In this document: positions 21,413 to 32,231 of the stretch, piece after piece
Position numbering within the stretch: the stretch's first letter is position 1
Layout of the letters: each line of letters starts with the position of its first letter
Source: Colocasia esculenta
Taxonomy: Eukaryota > Streptophyta > Magnoliopsida > Alismatales > Araceae
Length of the DNA stretch: 64,000 bases
Direction: 5' to 3'
Assembly (NCBI GenBank): GCA_014218235.1
Contig: CM024759.1
Coordinates: 12,168,712 to 12,232,711 of the forward strand
Notes under the pieces: generated by a model
Databases searched by the model: none
Told to the model about the DNA's origin: nothing
The model's input: the letters and a program-made list of their open reading frames with translations, nothing else
Program-made: the position numbers and the translations under genes

Positions 21413-22909
21413 ACCAAATCAATTTAGTGAATTTTTTTCTTAATATTTTTAATTTTATTTCATTAATTTTTACATAATGTTTTTAGTAATTTTATACTTA
21501 TATCTTCAGCTAATGGATGACAGGTTTAAATATCTTTCATTATTTTCTCACTGATTTTTATTTTTCACTGATTTTCTCAATGATTTATATTTTAACAATT
21601 TTCTTTATTTTATAATTGATTGTCATTTTCATTATTTTGTTATTGATTTTTATTCTCACTGTATTTTTCATTGATTTTTTGCAGCTTTTTTACTGATTTT
21701 TATTTCTACTATTTTTCTCACTGATTTTTATCTTTCTGAATATGGATGCAAAAAATTTACCTCTAATTGTCTTAATAAAATTTTCATGTTGTGCTAGGTA
21801 GAGGTGTTCACTTTCTAATTTGACCGGACAAACCAAACTGAACTGAATTTTTCCAATTCAACGTTCAAATTTTGGTTAATGACCCAAACCAAACCAAATA
21901 AACTTAACTAGTTTGGTTTGATTTTTTTTGTTTGAAACTGAATCAATTTGAACTAAACTGGTCATACCAAGTCCCTAAATTTTGGAAATTTTAAAAAATG
22001 GATACAGTTGGCTTCATTTAAATATGTAAGCAGATAAATTTTAAAAAGTAGATTCTACCAAGACAACAACCTTTTAAAAAATAAATTTGAATGTTTGTGA
22101 TATGAGATGTTGTCTTACGTTGTTTCGAACTCTCTCTCTCTCTCTCTTTTAATGTGAGGTTTTCATTTTCCAGCTCCTCAATTGTATGATGTAAATGTGC
22201 TCTGATTTATAAGTGTGTCATTTTCTTGTCCGTAGATATATGTTTAGTTAATTACAAACAATTGTGCTCATTGCTCAATCTTCATTTTTATTTTATTTTT
22301 TTAATTTGAGATTTGTAACTTTCTAAATTTAATTTGATTAATATTTAAATATTAACTTATCAAAAGATCAAAAGTCCAAAGCCAAAAATAATAAGACAAG
22401 ATTAAAAACTTATTAATATTTACCGGTGCACCTACCGTTGGGCGTCGGGCGATTGGGGTGGTCGACATACGAAACATATTTTTTATTTTTAAAACAAAGA
22501 TTTTAATAAATATTTACTGGTAAATAAATATCAAAAAATCTTTTCAAAAAAAATTTATGTGTGTACCAAATGAATAATTATATTTTTTATTTTTCCTGTA
22601 AAAGTTATTCTTGAAAAACTTTTTTCCTATGAATTTATTTCACAAGAACCAAACGGAACCTTAATTTGTCCCAAAATACATCATTTTTCCATTCAAAAGC
22701 CTCATTTTTAGTGGGGTTCTCTTATTTTGTAGTAACATTAGGAGCAGGACTTTGTAGGCTACAAAAAATGATCACTTTAATTCGCTCTCCGATGTAAATG
22801 ACATCAGGCCGCCGCAAAGGTTTGGAGAGATTCGTGCTAGGGTTGGAACGTCAGATTAGACAATTTATGCTAAAAGTATTGTCGATAAAACAATTCCGGA
22901 CATGGGGAT
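21413..22909. other. AT-rich intergenic sequence
   Basis: No gene seen. 21480-21740 is rich in TTTTCACTGATTTTTA repeats. 21788-21990 is a diverged copy of the hAT-like end at 19097. A short CT run lies at 22133-22148. The last bases GGGAT (22905-22909) are the left TSD of the Copia element. Confidence 0.5.
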
Positions 22910-24405
22910 TGTTAGGATCTACGGCGACCCGAGATCAAGAAAACGTAGCGGAATATGAATTTAAAATTTGATCTCGTTCCGTTTTGCGAGACACGGATCT
23001 GACTATCGGATAGTCGAAATCACCTTGCGCGGAATCGGATCCGCGTTCGTACGACTGTGTGGAGGTGGCGCCACAAGCCGTTCAACCGTCCGGCCTCCAG
23101 CGGTGTCCACGTGGTCTTCCTCGCGACGATCCATGCCCGCTCCCTCATGCCCGTCCACGCTCGCTCCCTCGGGTTCCGCAACGCTCGAAGACTGAGCTTG
23201 GATCCGTGCTGATCTCCGCGACATGTGACGCAAGAGAGAGGGAGAGAGAGAGAGAGAGGGGCGGCCCTGGGCAACCCTGATGCTTGGCCAGGGTTGTCCC
23301 ATCATATCATTATATAAAGATTGTGGTTTTTCATAAAAACCCTTGATCTTTATATAATTAGACCGTCGCATGAAAACCTGTTGCGTGTGACCCTCTAGGC
23401 CCAAGCACCAATCCAGTTAATGGCCCAATAAATTAGTAACTCTTACTAACTTAATTAATTAGTTAATATCTCATATTTGCTAATTAATAATCCGAATCAA
23501 CTTTATCAAGTTGACTCAGCTGAGCCTCCGAACACGTTGGGTGCCAAGCAACACCACGTGAACCCGGAAGGTATTGGGGTTCTGCAACCCTCACAAGGAA
23601 CCTTTCTGTCATCAGTTACCGTGTAGATATAATCTCTCATTTGCACAATACTCTTGAACAATTTAGGATATGGTATACTGTCAAATCCTAACTTGTTGTT
23701 CCACTGGGACTCGATGCTTTAGAATAATATCAAAAACTCCCTTTTTGATATTTTGTCTGCCCTGGCCAGGGACTCCATTACATCGTTCCCTTGAGTATTC
23801 TCCCTCTATGTACCGAGGGCAAATGATCCCTTATTGACCACTCAATCCCCTTCGAAGGTCTTCCGCTGTGTCCGAACATTGACTGTTTGGAATCTCTTGA
23901 ATAGAGATCCTTAGGTCAAGCTCAAAACACAGAAGTCCACCAACAAGGTGTCTTTGGTGTCTCAGGTCTAAAGATCATCTGCACAACTGTGACAATTGAA
24001 TCTTTCTGGTTGACAGTTAGGTACAATTCCATCCAGTGATTCTATCGGATCAGTTCAGTGAACTCTTTCTCTAAAGAGCACCTATTGTTTCTCCTTAGTG
24101 TCTCCACACACATGACTATGAGATCAGTCATCCTCATCATATGAGCAGGAGTAAACAATACTATTCTATCTGGATACCTGATGTCCTTCTCAGGTATCCA
24201 CCGAATAGGAACATTTAGAATATGTGTTTATTAAGTGAGTAGTCTCATTAGTATGATCACACATCATAGTCTACCCACTATTGCACATGTTCATGGACTT
24301 TATTATAATACCAACATAGTAAAATAATAAATAAAAGCCATTTTATTAATAACTGAACAAAATGATACAATATGAGATTGGCTTGTTGTCTACCTAAGAC
24401 TAACA
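22910..24405 (-). repeat. 3' LTR of the Copia element
   Basis: It starts TGTTAGGATCTAC and ends GACTAACA on plus. A GA-repeat (23232-23259) and a hairpin GGGCAACCCTG...CAGGGTTGTCC (23269-23299, one G-T pair) lie within it. It matches 30298-31791 along its length. Confidence 0.95.
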
Positions 24406-24470
24406 ATCTCCCACTTGGACTAAAGCCAATCACTTTTATTTTATTTTATTGATAACGAGGAACTCAACGT

Positions 24471-24519
24471 AGTGGCTTAGAGCTCAGTGTTCAACACCAG
24501 GAGGTCAAGGGTTCGAGCC
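24471..24519 (+). other. tRNA-like Pol III A/B box pair at the 3' end of pol
   Basis: GTGGCTTAGAGCTCAGTG resembles a tRNA box A region and GGTTCGAGCC (24510-24519) is a good box B, spaced as in a tRNA or the head of a plant SINE. It lies on plus, opposite the last codons of pol. No complete cloverleaf can be drawn. It could be a SINE-head remnant or coincidence. Confidence 0.35.
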
Positions 24520-27500
24520 TTGCCATAGCCGTGATATTTTACTAATCCCATAGCTGTCAGGTGACGCTCAAACACAATTTGAGCTAAAGGCTTTGTTAGT
24601 GGATCTGCTACATTGTCAGCTGATGGAACCCTTTCCACCACAACATCTCCTCTGGCAATTATTTCTCTAATCAGATGAAAGCGCGTCAGAATGTGCTTAG
24701 ACTTCTGATGAGACCGCAGCTCTTTTGCTTGTGCAATAGCCCCATTGTTGTCACACAACAGTGGGATAGGATTTGAAATAGAAGGAACGACGCCAAGATC
24801 GGTGATGAACTTCTTCAACCACACTGCTTCCTTGGTAGCTTCAGCTGCAGCAATATACTCAGCTTCGATCGTCAAATCCGCAGTTGTCTCTTGCTTAGAA
24901 CTTTTCCAGCAAACTGCACCTCTGTTTAGAATAAAAAAAAATCTAGATGTAGACTTGCTATCATCTGGATCTGACTGAAAACTCGAGTCAGTGAAGCCTC
25001 GGAGTTTCAGTTCACCTCCTCCATAAATCAGAAATGTATCCTTAGTCCTTCTCAAGTATCTTAGGATACACTTCACAGCCTTCCAGTGCTCCTGACCTGG
25101 ATTAGCTTGAAATCTGCTCGAAACACTTTGAGCATAAGCTACATCAGGTCTTGTACATAGCATGCCATACATGATAGATCCTATGGCAGAAGCATAAGGA
25201 ACTCTATCCATGATTGCCCTCTCTTCAGGAGTCTTGGGAGACTGTTCTTTAGAGAGATGAATTCTATGTCTCACTGGTATGAGTCCTCTTTTGGAATTCT
25301 CCATGCCAAACCTTTTGACAATGGTATCTATGTACATAGATTGGGTTAAACCAAGCATCCTCTTTGATCTATCCCTATAGATCCGTATTCCCAATACGTA
25401 GGATGCTTCTCCCAAATCTTTCATGGAGAAGTTCTTTGACAGCCAGATCTTTACAGAGGATAACATTGCCACATCATTCCCAATGAGTAGATTGTCATCT
25501 ATGTAAAGAAGTAGAAAGGTAACGGCACTCCCACTTGTTTTCTTGTACACACATGGTTCATCCTCATTCTTAATGAAGTCATAAGATTTAATGGCTTCAT
25601 CAAATCTTATGTTCCAACTCCTGGAGGCTTGTTTTAGTCCATATATGGACCTCTGTAGCTTGCACACTTTGTCTGGAAATTCCTTAGATGTGTAACCCTC
25701 TGGTTGTATCATATACACCTCTTCCTCAAGGTTCCCATTGAGGAAGGTGGTTTTCACATCTATTTGCCAAATTTCATAATCATAGTGTGCAGCTATAGAA
25801 AGAATAACTCTAATTGATTTTACCATGGCAACTGGGGAAAAAGTTTCGTCATAGTCAACTCCTTGTCTTTGACGATAACCTTTTGCCACTAATCTTGCCT
25901 TGTATGTATCAATTTGTCCATCAACACCGATCTTTTTCTTAAAGATCCATTTGCACCCTATGGGTACAATACCCTCAGGTACATCAACTAAGTTCCAAAC
26001 TTTGTTAGTGTACATGGATTGTATCTCAGAGTTCATAGCCTCCTGCCATTTCCCAGCTTCTGGGCCTTCAATGGCCTCCAGGTAAGTCATAGGATCATCA
26101 TCCTCATGGTAGGGTGCTTTCGAGTCACCTCCATCAATATGTCCCACATATCGTGCTGGTAACTTTGTTACTCTACCTGACTTGCGTGGTTCATTGGTGT
26201 GTGTAACAATAGGATCACGAACCAACACCTCACTCTCAGAGGCAGTGTTGACTTGTGGATCTGGAACCTCTTCCAGTATTACTTTACTCCCATTATCTTC
26301 TTGGAGAAGATATTCCTCCTCCAGAAAGATAGCTCTCCTGGCAACAATCACCTTTTGTTCCTCAAGACAGTAAAAGTAATATCCAAATGTCTCCTTTGGA
26401 TATCCAACAAATCTACACTTACGTGTCCTAGATTCTAGTTTGTCTGGATCGTGCCTCTTTACATGGGCTGGACAACCCCAGACTTTAACATGTTTAAAAT
26501 CTGGTTTTCTGCCCTTCCATAGCTCATATGGTGTAGAGGACACAGACTTACTAGGCAACTTGTTCAACAAGTAAGCAGCTGTCTCAAGTGCATATCCCCA
26601 GAGAGACACTGGTAATTCTAAAAAGCTCATCATTGATCGTACCATGTCCAACAAAGTGTGATTTCTCCTTTCCGACACCCCATTCATCTGTGGTGTATAA
26701 GGAGGGGTAAGCTGAGATAGGATACCATTATCCTTCATGAACTGTGTGAATTCTGTACTTAAGTATTCTCCTCCTCGATCTGATCGAAGAGTCTTAATAC
26801 TCTTTCCAGTTTGCTTCTCTACTTCATTTTTAAATTCTTTGAACTTCTCAAAAGCTTCTGATTTGTACTTCATCAAGTATACATATCCGAATCTAGAGAA
26901 GTCATCAATGAATGTAATGAAGTATGAGAAGCCACCCTTGGCCTGGGTAGACATAGGGCCACATACGTCTGAATGTATAAGCCCTAATAATTCTTTGGCA
27001 CGTTCTCCATGTCTAGTAAATGGAGATTTGGCCATTTTACCCATAAGGCAAGACTCACAAGTTGCAAATGATTCATAATCAAATGGGCTCAAATACCCAT
27101 TATTATGCAACTTTTGAAGTCTAGCTTCGCCAATATGTCCAAGCCTACAATGCCACAAGTAGGATTGATTCACACTGTTCTTGCTCTTCTTAAGAGCCAC
27201 ATCAAGATGGAGATCATGATAAGAAACATCTAAAAGATATAAACCATTAACCATATTCGCAGTAGCAATCAAATTATTACTGAGGTAAAGAGAACAACAT
27301 TTGTTCTTTATTGTCAACGTATATCCTACTCTGTCTAAACATGAAACAGAAATGATGTTCTTTATTATGCTTAGGAACATAATAACAATTTTCTAAAATT
27401 AGAACATCTCCAGATGGGAGCTTAAGGTTCACTGTCCCCACAGAGCTTGCCGCAACCTTTGCACCATTTCCTAGCCTTAGCTCCACCTCTTTCTTGGTCA

Positions 27501-27531
27501 GCTTCTTTCTATTTGTCAGCAATATGCACAT
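24477..27531 (-). pseudogene. Copia pol: GAG-preintegrase, integrase, reverse transcriptase, RNase H
   Basis: A 967-codon open stretch (24477-27380) carries LWHCRLGHIG and CESCLMGKM of the integrase zinc-binding region (about residues 75-115), the integrase D-D-E triad (D138 in HSDVCGP, D201 in RSDRGGEY, E237 in NGVSERRN), RT with D541 in QIDVKTTFLNG and the YIDD box at 626-629, and RNase H (TDSSFQSDPDDSKSTS, then HILTRFHLIRE). Upstream codons (27381-27531, VNLKLPSGDVLILENCYYVP) are in another frame; the shift is near 27370 after YVPKHN. Integrase, RT and RNase H catalytic residues all look intact. The C-terminus overlaps a tRNA-like motif. Confidence 0.93.
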
Positions 27532-28424
27532 CCAGTATCAATACATGTGTAGAATCTCTAACTGACAAGTGTAACTCTATCATATAGATACCTGAAGCAT
27601 CACCTTGCTTCACAGTGCCTTGAGCTTTGTCCTTGAGGTATTGCTTGCAATTCCTCTTCCAGTGACCTTTCTGGTGACAATAGAAGCACTCGCCCTTTTC
27701 ATCTCCTGTGTCCTTTTTCTTCTGGGCTGGGTTTGTTTTAACATGCTTCTTTTGATTTCCTTTCTTAAAGGATTGCACTGCCCTCCTCTTCCTGTTGGTC
27801 TTACCAACTAAAAGGACTTGAGGTTTTTCTTCTGAAGGTTTCCCTCAGAAGTCTTAAGCATGTTAAGCAACTCAGCTAATGTGACCTGAATCTTGTTCAT
27901 GTTAAAGTTAACAATGAACTGAGAGTATGAGTCTGGAAGTGATTGCAGGATGAGGTCTGTGCTCATTTCCTGGGGAGTTCAATCCCAAGGACAGCTAACC
28001 TCTCAATCCACTCTATCATCTTCAATACATGAGTCTGTACTGAAGATCCCTCAGCCATCCTTGCTCTGAACAGACTTTTAGATATCTCATATCTTTCAGT
28101 CCTGCTCTGCTCAGCAAAAAGCTCCTTCAAATGGAGCAAGATGGCTTTGGCATCCATGTCTTCATGTTGTCTCTGCAACTCATTACTCATTGAGGCAAGC
28201 ATGAAACATTGTGTCATGGTGGAATCCTGCTTCCACTTCTCATACTCAAGCACCTCTCCTTCAGGGGCATCTGATGCCGGCTCAGCAGGGGCCTCACTTT
28301 CCAGAACATAGGCAATTTGCTCAGACCTGAGGACAATCTTCAGGTTTCTAAGCCAATCGGTGTAGTTTGGACCTGTCAAACGGTTGGCATCCAATATGCC
28401 ACGTAACGGATTCCCTGACGACAT
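27509..28424 (-). pseudogene. Copia gag, zinc knuckle and protease start, frameshifted
   Basis: Gag starts at 28424 (MSSGNPLRGILDANRLTGPN) with the Copia gag core YTDWLRNLKIVLRSEQIAYV. At about 27970 a shift in a C-run leads to an early stop; the next frame continues TDLILQSLPDSYSQFIVNFN. The zinc knuckle CFYCHQKGHWKRNC (C-X2-C-X4-H-X4-C) lies at about 27648-27690. The protease motif is broken: one base is missing at the Asp codon so that STHVL and DTGC are in different frames, near 27550. Gag would assemble the particle, and protease would cut it. Confidence 0.9.
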
Positions 28425-28611
28425 TTTAGTCTATAGGAGATAAAAGAAATATAATTAGCAGATGTTCAGTTATTATTTAAAAACAAGATATGGTCTTTAA
28501 TCTAGTTTAAAAATTCCCACTATTTTTCGACGAACTGCATATCCCTCAAATATGCAGGATGGGAGATGCCGACAATCTCCTAGTGGGGATCAGAATCTCA
28601 ATGACTCATAC

Positions 28612-28930
28612 CATGACCTTGTGTATAGCACAACAAGTCATGACATGAACAAAGAGCACCCATCTCATGGGACTTGCAACCCTTGCAATATCTGATCACT
28701 ATTCGGTCCCTGCATCTTTAATGGCCTTGTGGATAGCACAACAAGCCATAAAGTGCAGTCTAAGCTTTACCATCGTTACTTAACGTAGATAGATTAGGAT
28801 GTAACCCTTGTGGATAGCACAACAAAACTACATCGTGCCTCTACCTCGTTTACATGCATCCATATGCAATAGTTTTAAGACTTATTTCACAATCAAGTGG
28901 GCCTTGTGGATAACACAACAAACCCACCCA
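28612..28930 (-). repeat. Four covarying hairpin motifs in the Copia leader RNA
   Basis: CTTGTGGATAGCACAACAAG or variants occur at 28618-28637, 28726-28745, 28807-28826 and 28903-28922. Each has a CTTGT/ACAAG-type stem around a conserved loop. The outer bases differ between copies yet still pair in three of them: CATGA with TCATG, ATGGC with GCCAT, GTGGG with CCCAC; the third (GTA with TAC) pairs only partly. The conserved loop and compensating stem suggest selected RNA structure in the genomic RNA, perhaps for packaging or dimerisation. Confidence 0.75.
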
Positions 28931-29839
28931 AATGTAATTTAAGTCATAAAACCATAACGATGGAGGACCACGCAACTATATTAAAATATATGCGCTACAG
29001 CTTAGAGTTTTGATAGAGGAATTTGAAATATTTTATCTTGGTCTCATCCTAGATGGTAGCATATATGAATATTCTATAATATTACATAATACTATGATCT
29101 AAGACATTATAAAAGAAATTTGCATTCCATACAAATTAAAGCGGTCATGGATGTTGCACAAGTTTGACTGGAGCCATAATAGTCAAACTACCACTACAGA
29201 TCCAATATAACACTTATATTGGTAAACCTGCAAACACAATAGCACAAGTGAACTTGTTCCAATGCCATCGCTTGTTGCAGTAGCGGATCATCCTCGCCAT
29301 CAATCGTTCCTCACGTACAAAATTACATCAAAAAATTGTATGTACATTTTGTATAAAGAGAAGCCTTATGACGAATATATCATGGGAGGGAGATAGAATT
29401 ACATTGGAATGTGAGAGAGAGAGGAGGTTCGCAGACCTCAAATTAACCATTAATTTACAAACATCCCACATTCACAAATAAGCTAAAATAATCACATCAT
29501 CCCATGACATAGATAACAAACATCCATGACCAAATAAACTTTTAAACATTCCACACATGGAAGAACACATCACATGGCTAAATAAAAGTTTTAAAATATA
29601 TATTTTTAGTTTCAGAAAACTAGGTCTAACCAAAAAGGAATTATTTGATCATTTCGAAAATAATCATATAACATGCTTTAATCATCATTATAAAACTGTA
29701 ACAACAAGAACATAAACACACAATCTAAAATCATTTAATTGAGTATTATTCCATGCAAAAGAATTTCAGAAATTAATAATTTAACAATTAAATTATTGTT
29801 TTCAGAATTAATGGCCCCAAAATTTTAATTAAAAAAAAA

Positions 29840-30130
29840 TGGAACCTGCTGGGCCCGGCCTGCCAGGCGCACCCGGCCCGGGTGCGGCCCGCGCTGGGCT
29901 CGCGTGCGGCTGGCGCCCTGGCCCGGCTTGCGCCAGGCCTGCGCATGGCCTGCGCGGCCCCGTGCGTTGCGCCCGCCCGCCCTAGGCGCGGCGGCGTTGG
30001 CCTGCGCCCTTCGGCGGGCCCAGCCCTGGGAGGGCCCCTGCCGAAGGCACCACCGCTGTGGCGGTGCGGCGCCGTGGCCAACCACCGGGGCGCCGCGGTG
30101 GCGACCCCCTTCCCCGCCCCTTTTTCAAGC
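29840..30130. other. GC-rich block in the Copia leader
   Basis: About 290 bp of very high GC (GGCCCG, GCGCC, CGGCGG motifs) interrupts AT-rich sequence, starting just after a poly-A run and ending before ATCAAATGGCAGTGG. Open frames on both strands are of low complexity and unlike any family I know. Confidence 0.7.
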
Positions 30131-30280
30131 TTTCCGGCCATCAAATGGCAGTGGAAAAAAACAGTCTGAAAAACTAAAAAAAAATGGGGAAGGGTTTTCG
30201 ACGCTTTGGCCGAATTTTGCATGGAATAATACTTAAGAAAATGATCTTAGATAGCAAAACGGATGTAGATCGCAGTGGAA

Positions 30281-30296
30281 CCTGGCTCTGATACCA
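30281..30296 (-). other. Primer binding site (tRNA-iMet) of the Copia element
   Basis: The minus strand reads TGGTATCAGAGCCAGG, the complement of initiator Met tRNA 3' sequence, one base from the 5' LTR edge. Confidence 0.92.
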
Positions 30297-30655
30297 CTAT
30301 TAGGATCTACGACGACCCGAGATCAAGAAAATGCAGCGGAATATGAATTTAAAATTTGATCTCGTTCCATTTTGCGAGACACGGATCTGACTATCTGATA
30401 GTCGAAATCACCTTGTGCGGAATCGGATCTGCGTTCGTACGACTGGGAGGAGGTGGCGCCACAAGCCGTTCAACCGTCCGGCCTCCAGCGGTGTCCACGC
30501 GGTCTTCCTCACAACGATCCACGCCCGCTCCCTCGTGCCCGTCCACGCTCGCTCCCTCGAGTTCCGCAACGCTCGAAGACTGAGCTTGGATCCGCGCCGA
30601 TCTCCGCGACATGTGACGCAAGAGAGAGGGAGAGAGAGAGAGGGGGGGCGGCCCT

Positions 30656-30686
30656 GGACAACCCTGATGCTTTGCCAGGGTTGTCC
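30656..30686 (-). promoter_or_regulatory. TAR-like hairpin just downstream of the LTR TATA box
   Basis: GGACAACCCTG and CAGGGTTGTCC are exact complements with a 9-nt loop. The other LTR keeps the stem with one G-T pair. It lies 10-50 bases past the TATA box (30697-30704), so it would be at or near the 5' end of the RNA. Confidence 0.7.
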
Positions 30687-30696
30687 CATCATATCA

Positions 30697-30704
30697 TTAT
30701 ATAA
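30697..30704 (-). promoter_or_regulatory. TATA box of the Copia LTR
   Basis: The minus strand reads CTTTATATAATG. Its position upstream of the hairpin and leader fits a core promoter firing leftwards. Confidence 0.5.
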
Positions 30705-31796
30705 AGATTGTGGTTTTTCATAAAAACCCCTGATCTTTATATAATTAGACCGTCGCATGAAAATCTGTTGCGTGTGACCCTCTAGGCCCAAGTACCAATC
30801 CAGTTAATGGCCCAATAAATTAGTAACTCTTACTAACTTGATTAATTAGTTAATATCTCATATTCGCTAATTAATAATCCGAATCAACTTTATCAAGTTG
30901 ACTCAGCTGGGCCTCCGAACACGTTGGGTGCCAAGCAACACCACGTGAATCCAAAAGGTATTGGGGTTCTGCAACCCTCACAAGGAACATTTCCGTCATC
31001 AGTTACCATGTAGATATAATCTCTCATTTGCACAATACTCTTGAACAACTTAGGATATGCTATACTGTCAAATCCTAACTTGTTGTTCCACTGGGACTCG
31101 ATGCTTTAGAATAATATCAAAACTCCCTTTTTGATATTTTGTCTGCCCTGGCCAGGGACTCCATTACATCGTTCCCTTGAGTATTCTCCCTCTATGTACC
31201 GAGGGCAAATGATCCCTTATTGACCACTCAATCCCCTTCGAAGGTCTTCCGCTGTGTCCGAACATTGACTGTTTGGAATCTCTTGAATAGAGATCATTAG
31301 GTCAAGCTCAAAACACAGAAGTCCACCAACAAGGTGTCTTTGGTGTCTCAAGTCTAAAGATCATCTACACAACTGTGACAATTGAATCTTTCTGGTTGAC
31401 AGTTAGGTACAATTTCATCCAGTGATTCTATCGGATCAGTTCAGTGAACTCTTTCTCTAAAGAGCACATATTGTTTCTCCTTAGTGTCTCCACACACATG
31501 ACTATAAGATCAGTCATCCTCATCATATGAGCAGGAGTAAACAATACTATTCTATCCGGATACCTGATGTCCTTCTCAGGTATCCACCGAATAGGGACAT
31601 TTAGAATATGTGTTTATTAAGTGAGTAGTCTCATTAGTATGATCACACATCATAGTCTACCCACTATTGCACATGTTCATGGACTTTATTATAATACCAA
31701 CATAGTAAAATAATAAATAAAAGTCATTTTATTAATAACTGAACAAAATGATATAATATGAGATTGGCTTGTTGTCCACCTAAGACTAACAGGGAT

Positions 31797-32231
31797 GTTG
31801 TAGGTCACTTACACATTTTGAAGGCCACAAGCCACTGCAAGCCAGCCTCTGCCGTTTGCTATTTTACCCGCTGTTCTTGATCGCCCGGAGACCATTTCTA
31901 CATCCACCCTTCAACTAATCACCGGCTAGCTCCTGTAACGCCTGGTGAATCCAGGCACTGCCGCCCTTGTTTAAGCTCCCCAGAGTTGGCTGTAGAAGGG
32001 ATGAAATTTTGTCTGATTCTATTAGGACCCTGAGGAGGACTGCAGTAGCACCCTTGAAGATGTGGAAGCACCTAACACATAACGGAGAGTAGTTATGCAG
32101 AAGCAGATACTTGCAGACTCCTACACCCTCTTTTAAACGTCGAGTCTTCCATCTGGCAGGGAGAACGCCCTACACATCCTGCAACAGGAACTAATTGATG
32201 TTTGTGAATTCAACACCATTGCTGGACCCAA
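31797..32231 (-). other. 3' flank of the PPR gene
   Basis: Between the PPR stop codon and the Copia TSD lie 435 bp of ordinary sequence that presumably hold the 3'UTR. The polyadenylation site could be here or, if displaced, inside the Copia LTR. Confidence 0.5.

Larger units (their letters stand above)
28425..30297 (-). other. Long 5' leader of the Copia element
   Basis: About 1.87 kb of non-coding sequence lies between the 5' LTR and gag. It contains four related hairpins (28612-28930), an AT-rich middle and a GC-rich block next to the LTR (29840-30130). No coding capacity is apparent. Confidence 0.75.
22910..31791 (-). mobile_element. Structurally complete Ty1/Copia retrotransposon, 8.9 kb
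   Basis: Two LTRs of about 1.49 kb flank gag and pol read on minus. The 5-bp duplication GGGAT lies at 22905-22909 and 31792-31796. A tRNA-iMet primer site adjoins the right (5') LTR and a purine tract (AAGTGGGAGATT on minus) adjoins the left (3') LTR. The LTRs differ by a few per cent by eye, mostly C/T and G/A transitions, and are most divergent in the first 500 bp. Three or more frameshifts in gag-pol make it non-autonomous. The pol text looks Tork-like, but the lineage is uncertain. Confidence 0.95.
30298..31791 (-). repeat. 5' LTR of the Copia element
   Basis: It begins TATTAGGATCTAC (TG of the partner LTR changed to TA) and ends GACTAACA on plus, followed by the TSD GGGAT (31792-31796). 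It contains a TATA box on minus and a perfect 11-bp-stem hairpin just downstream of it. Confidence 0.95.

Noticed and set aside
29788..30236. Open frames of 86-144 codons in the GC-rich leader
   Set aside because: Low-complexity Ala/Arg/Pro text without family resemblance; high GC removes stops by chance.
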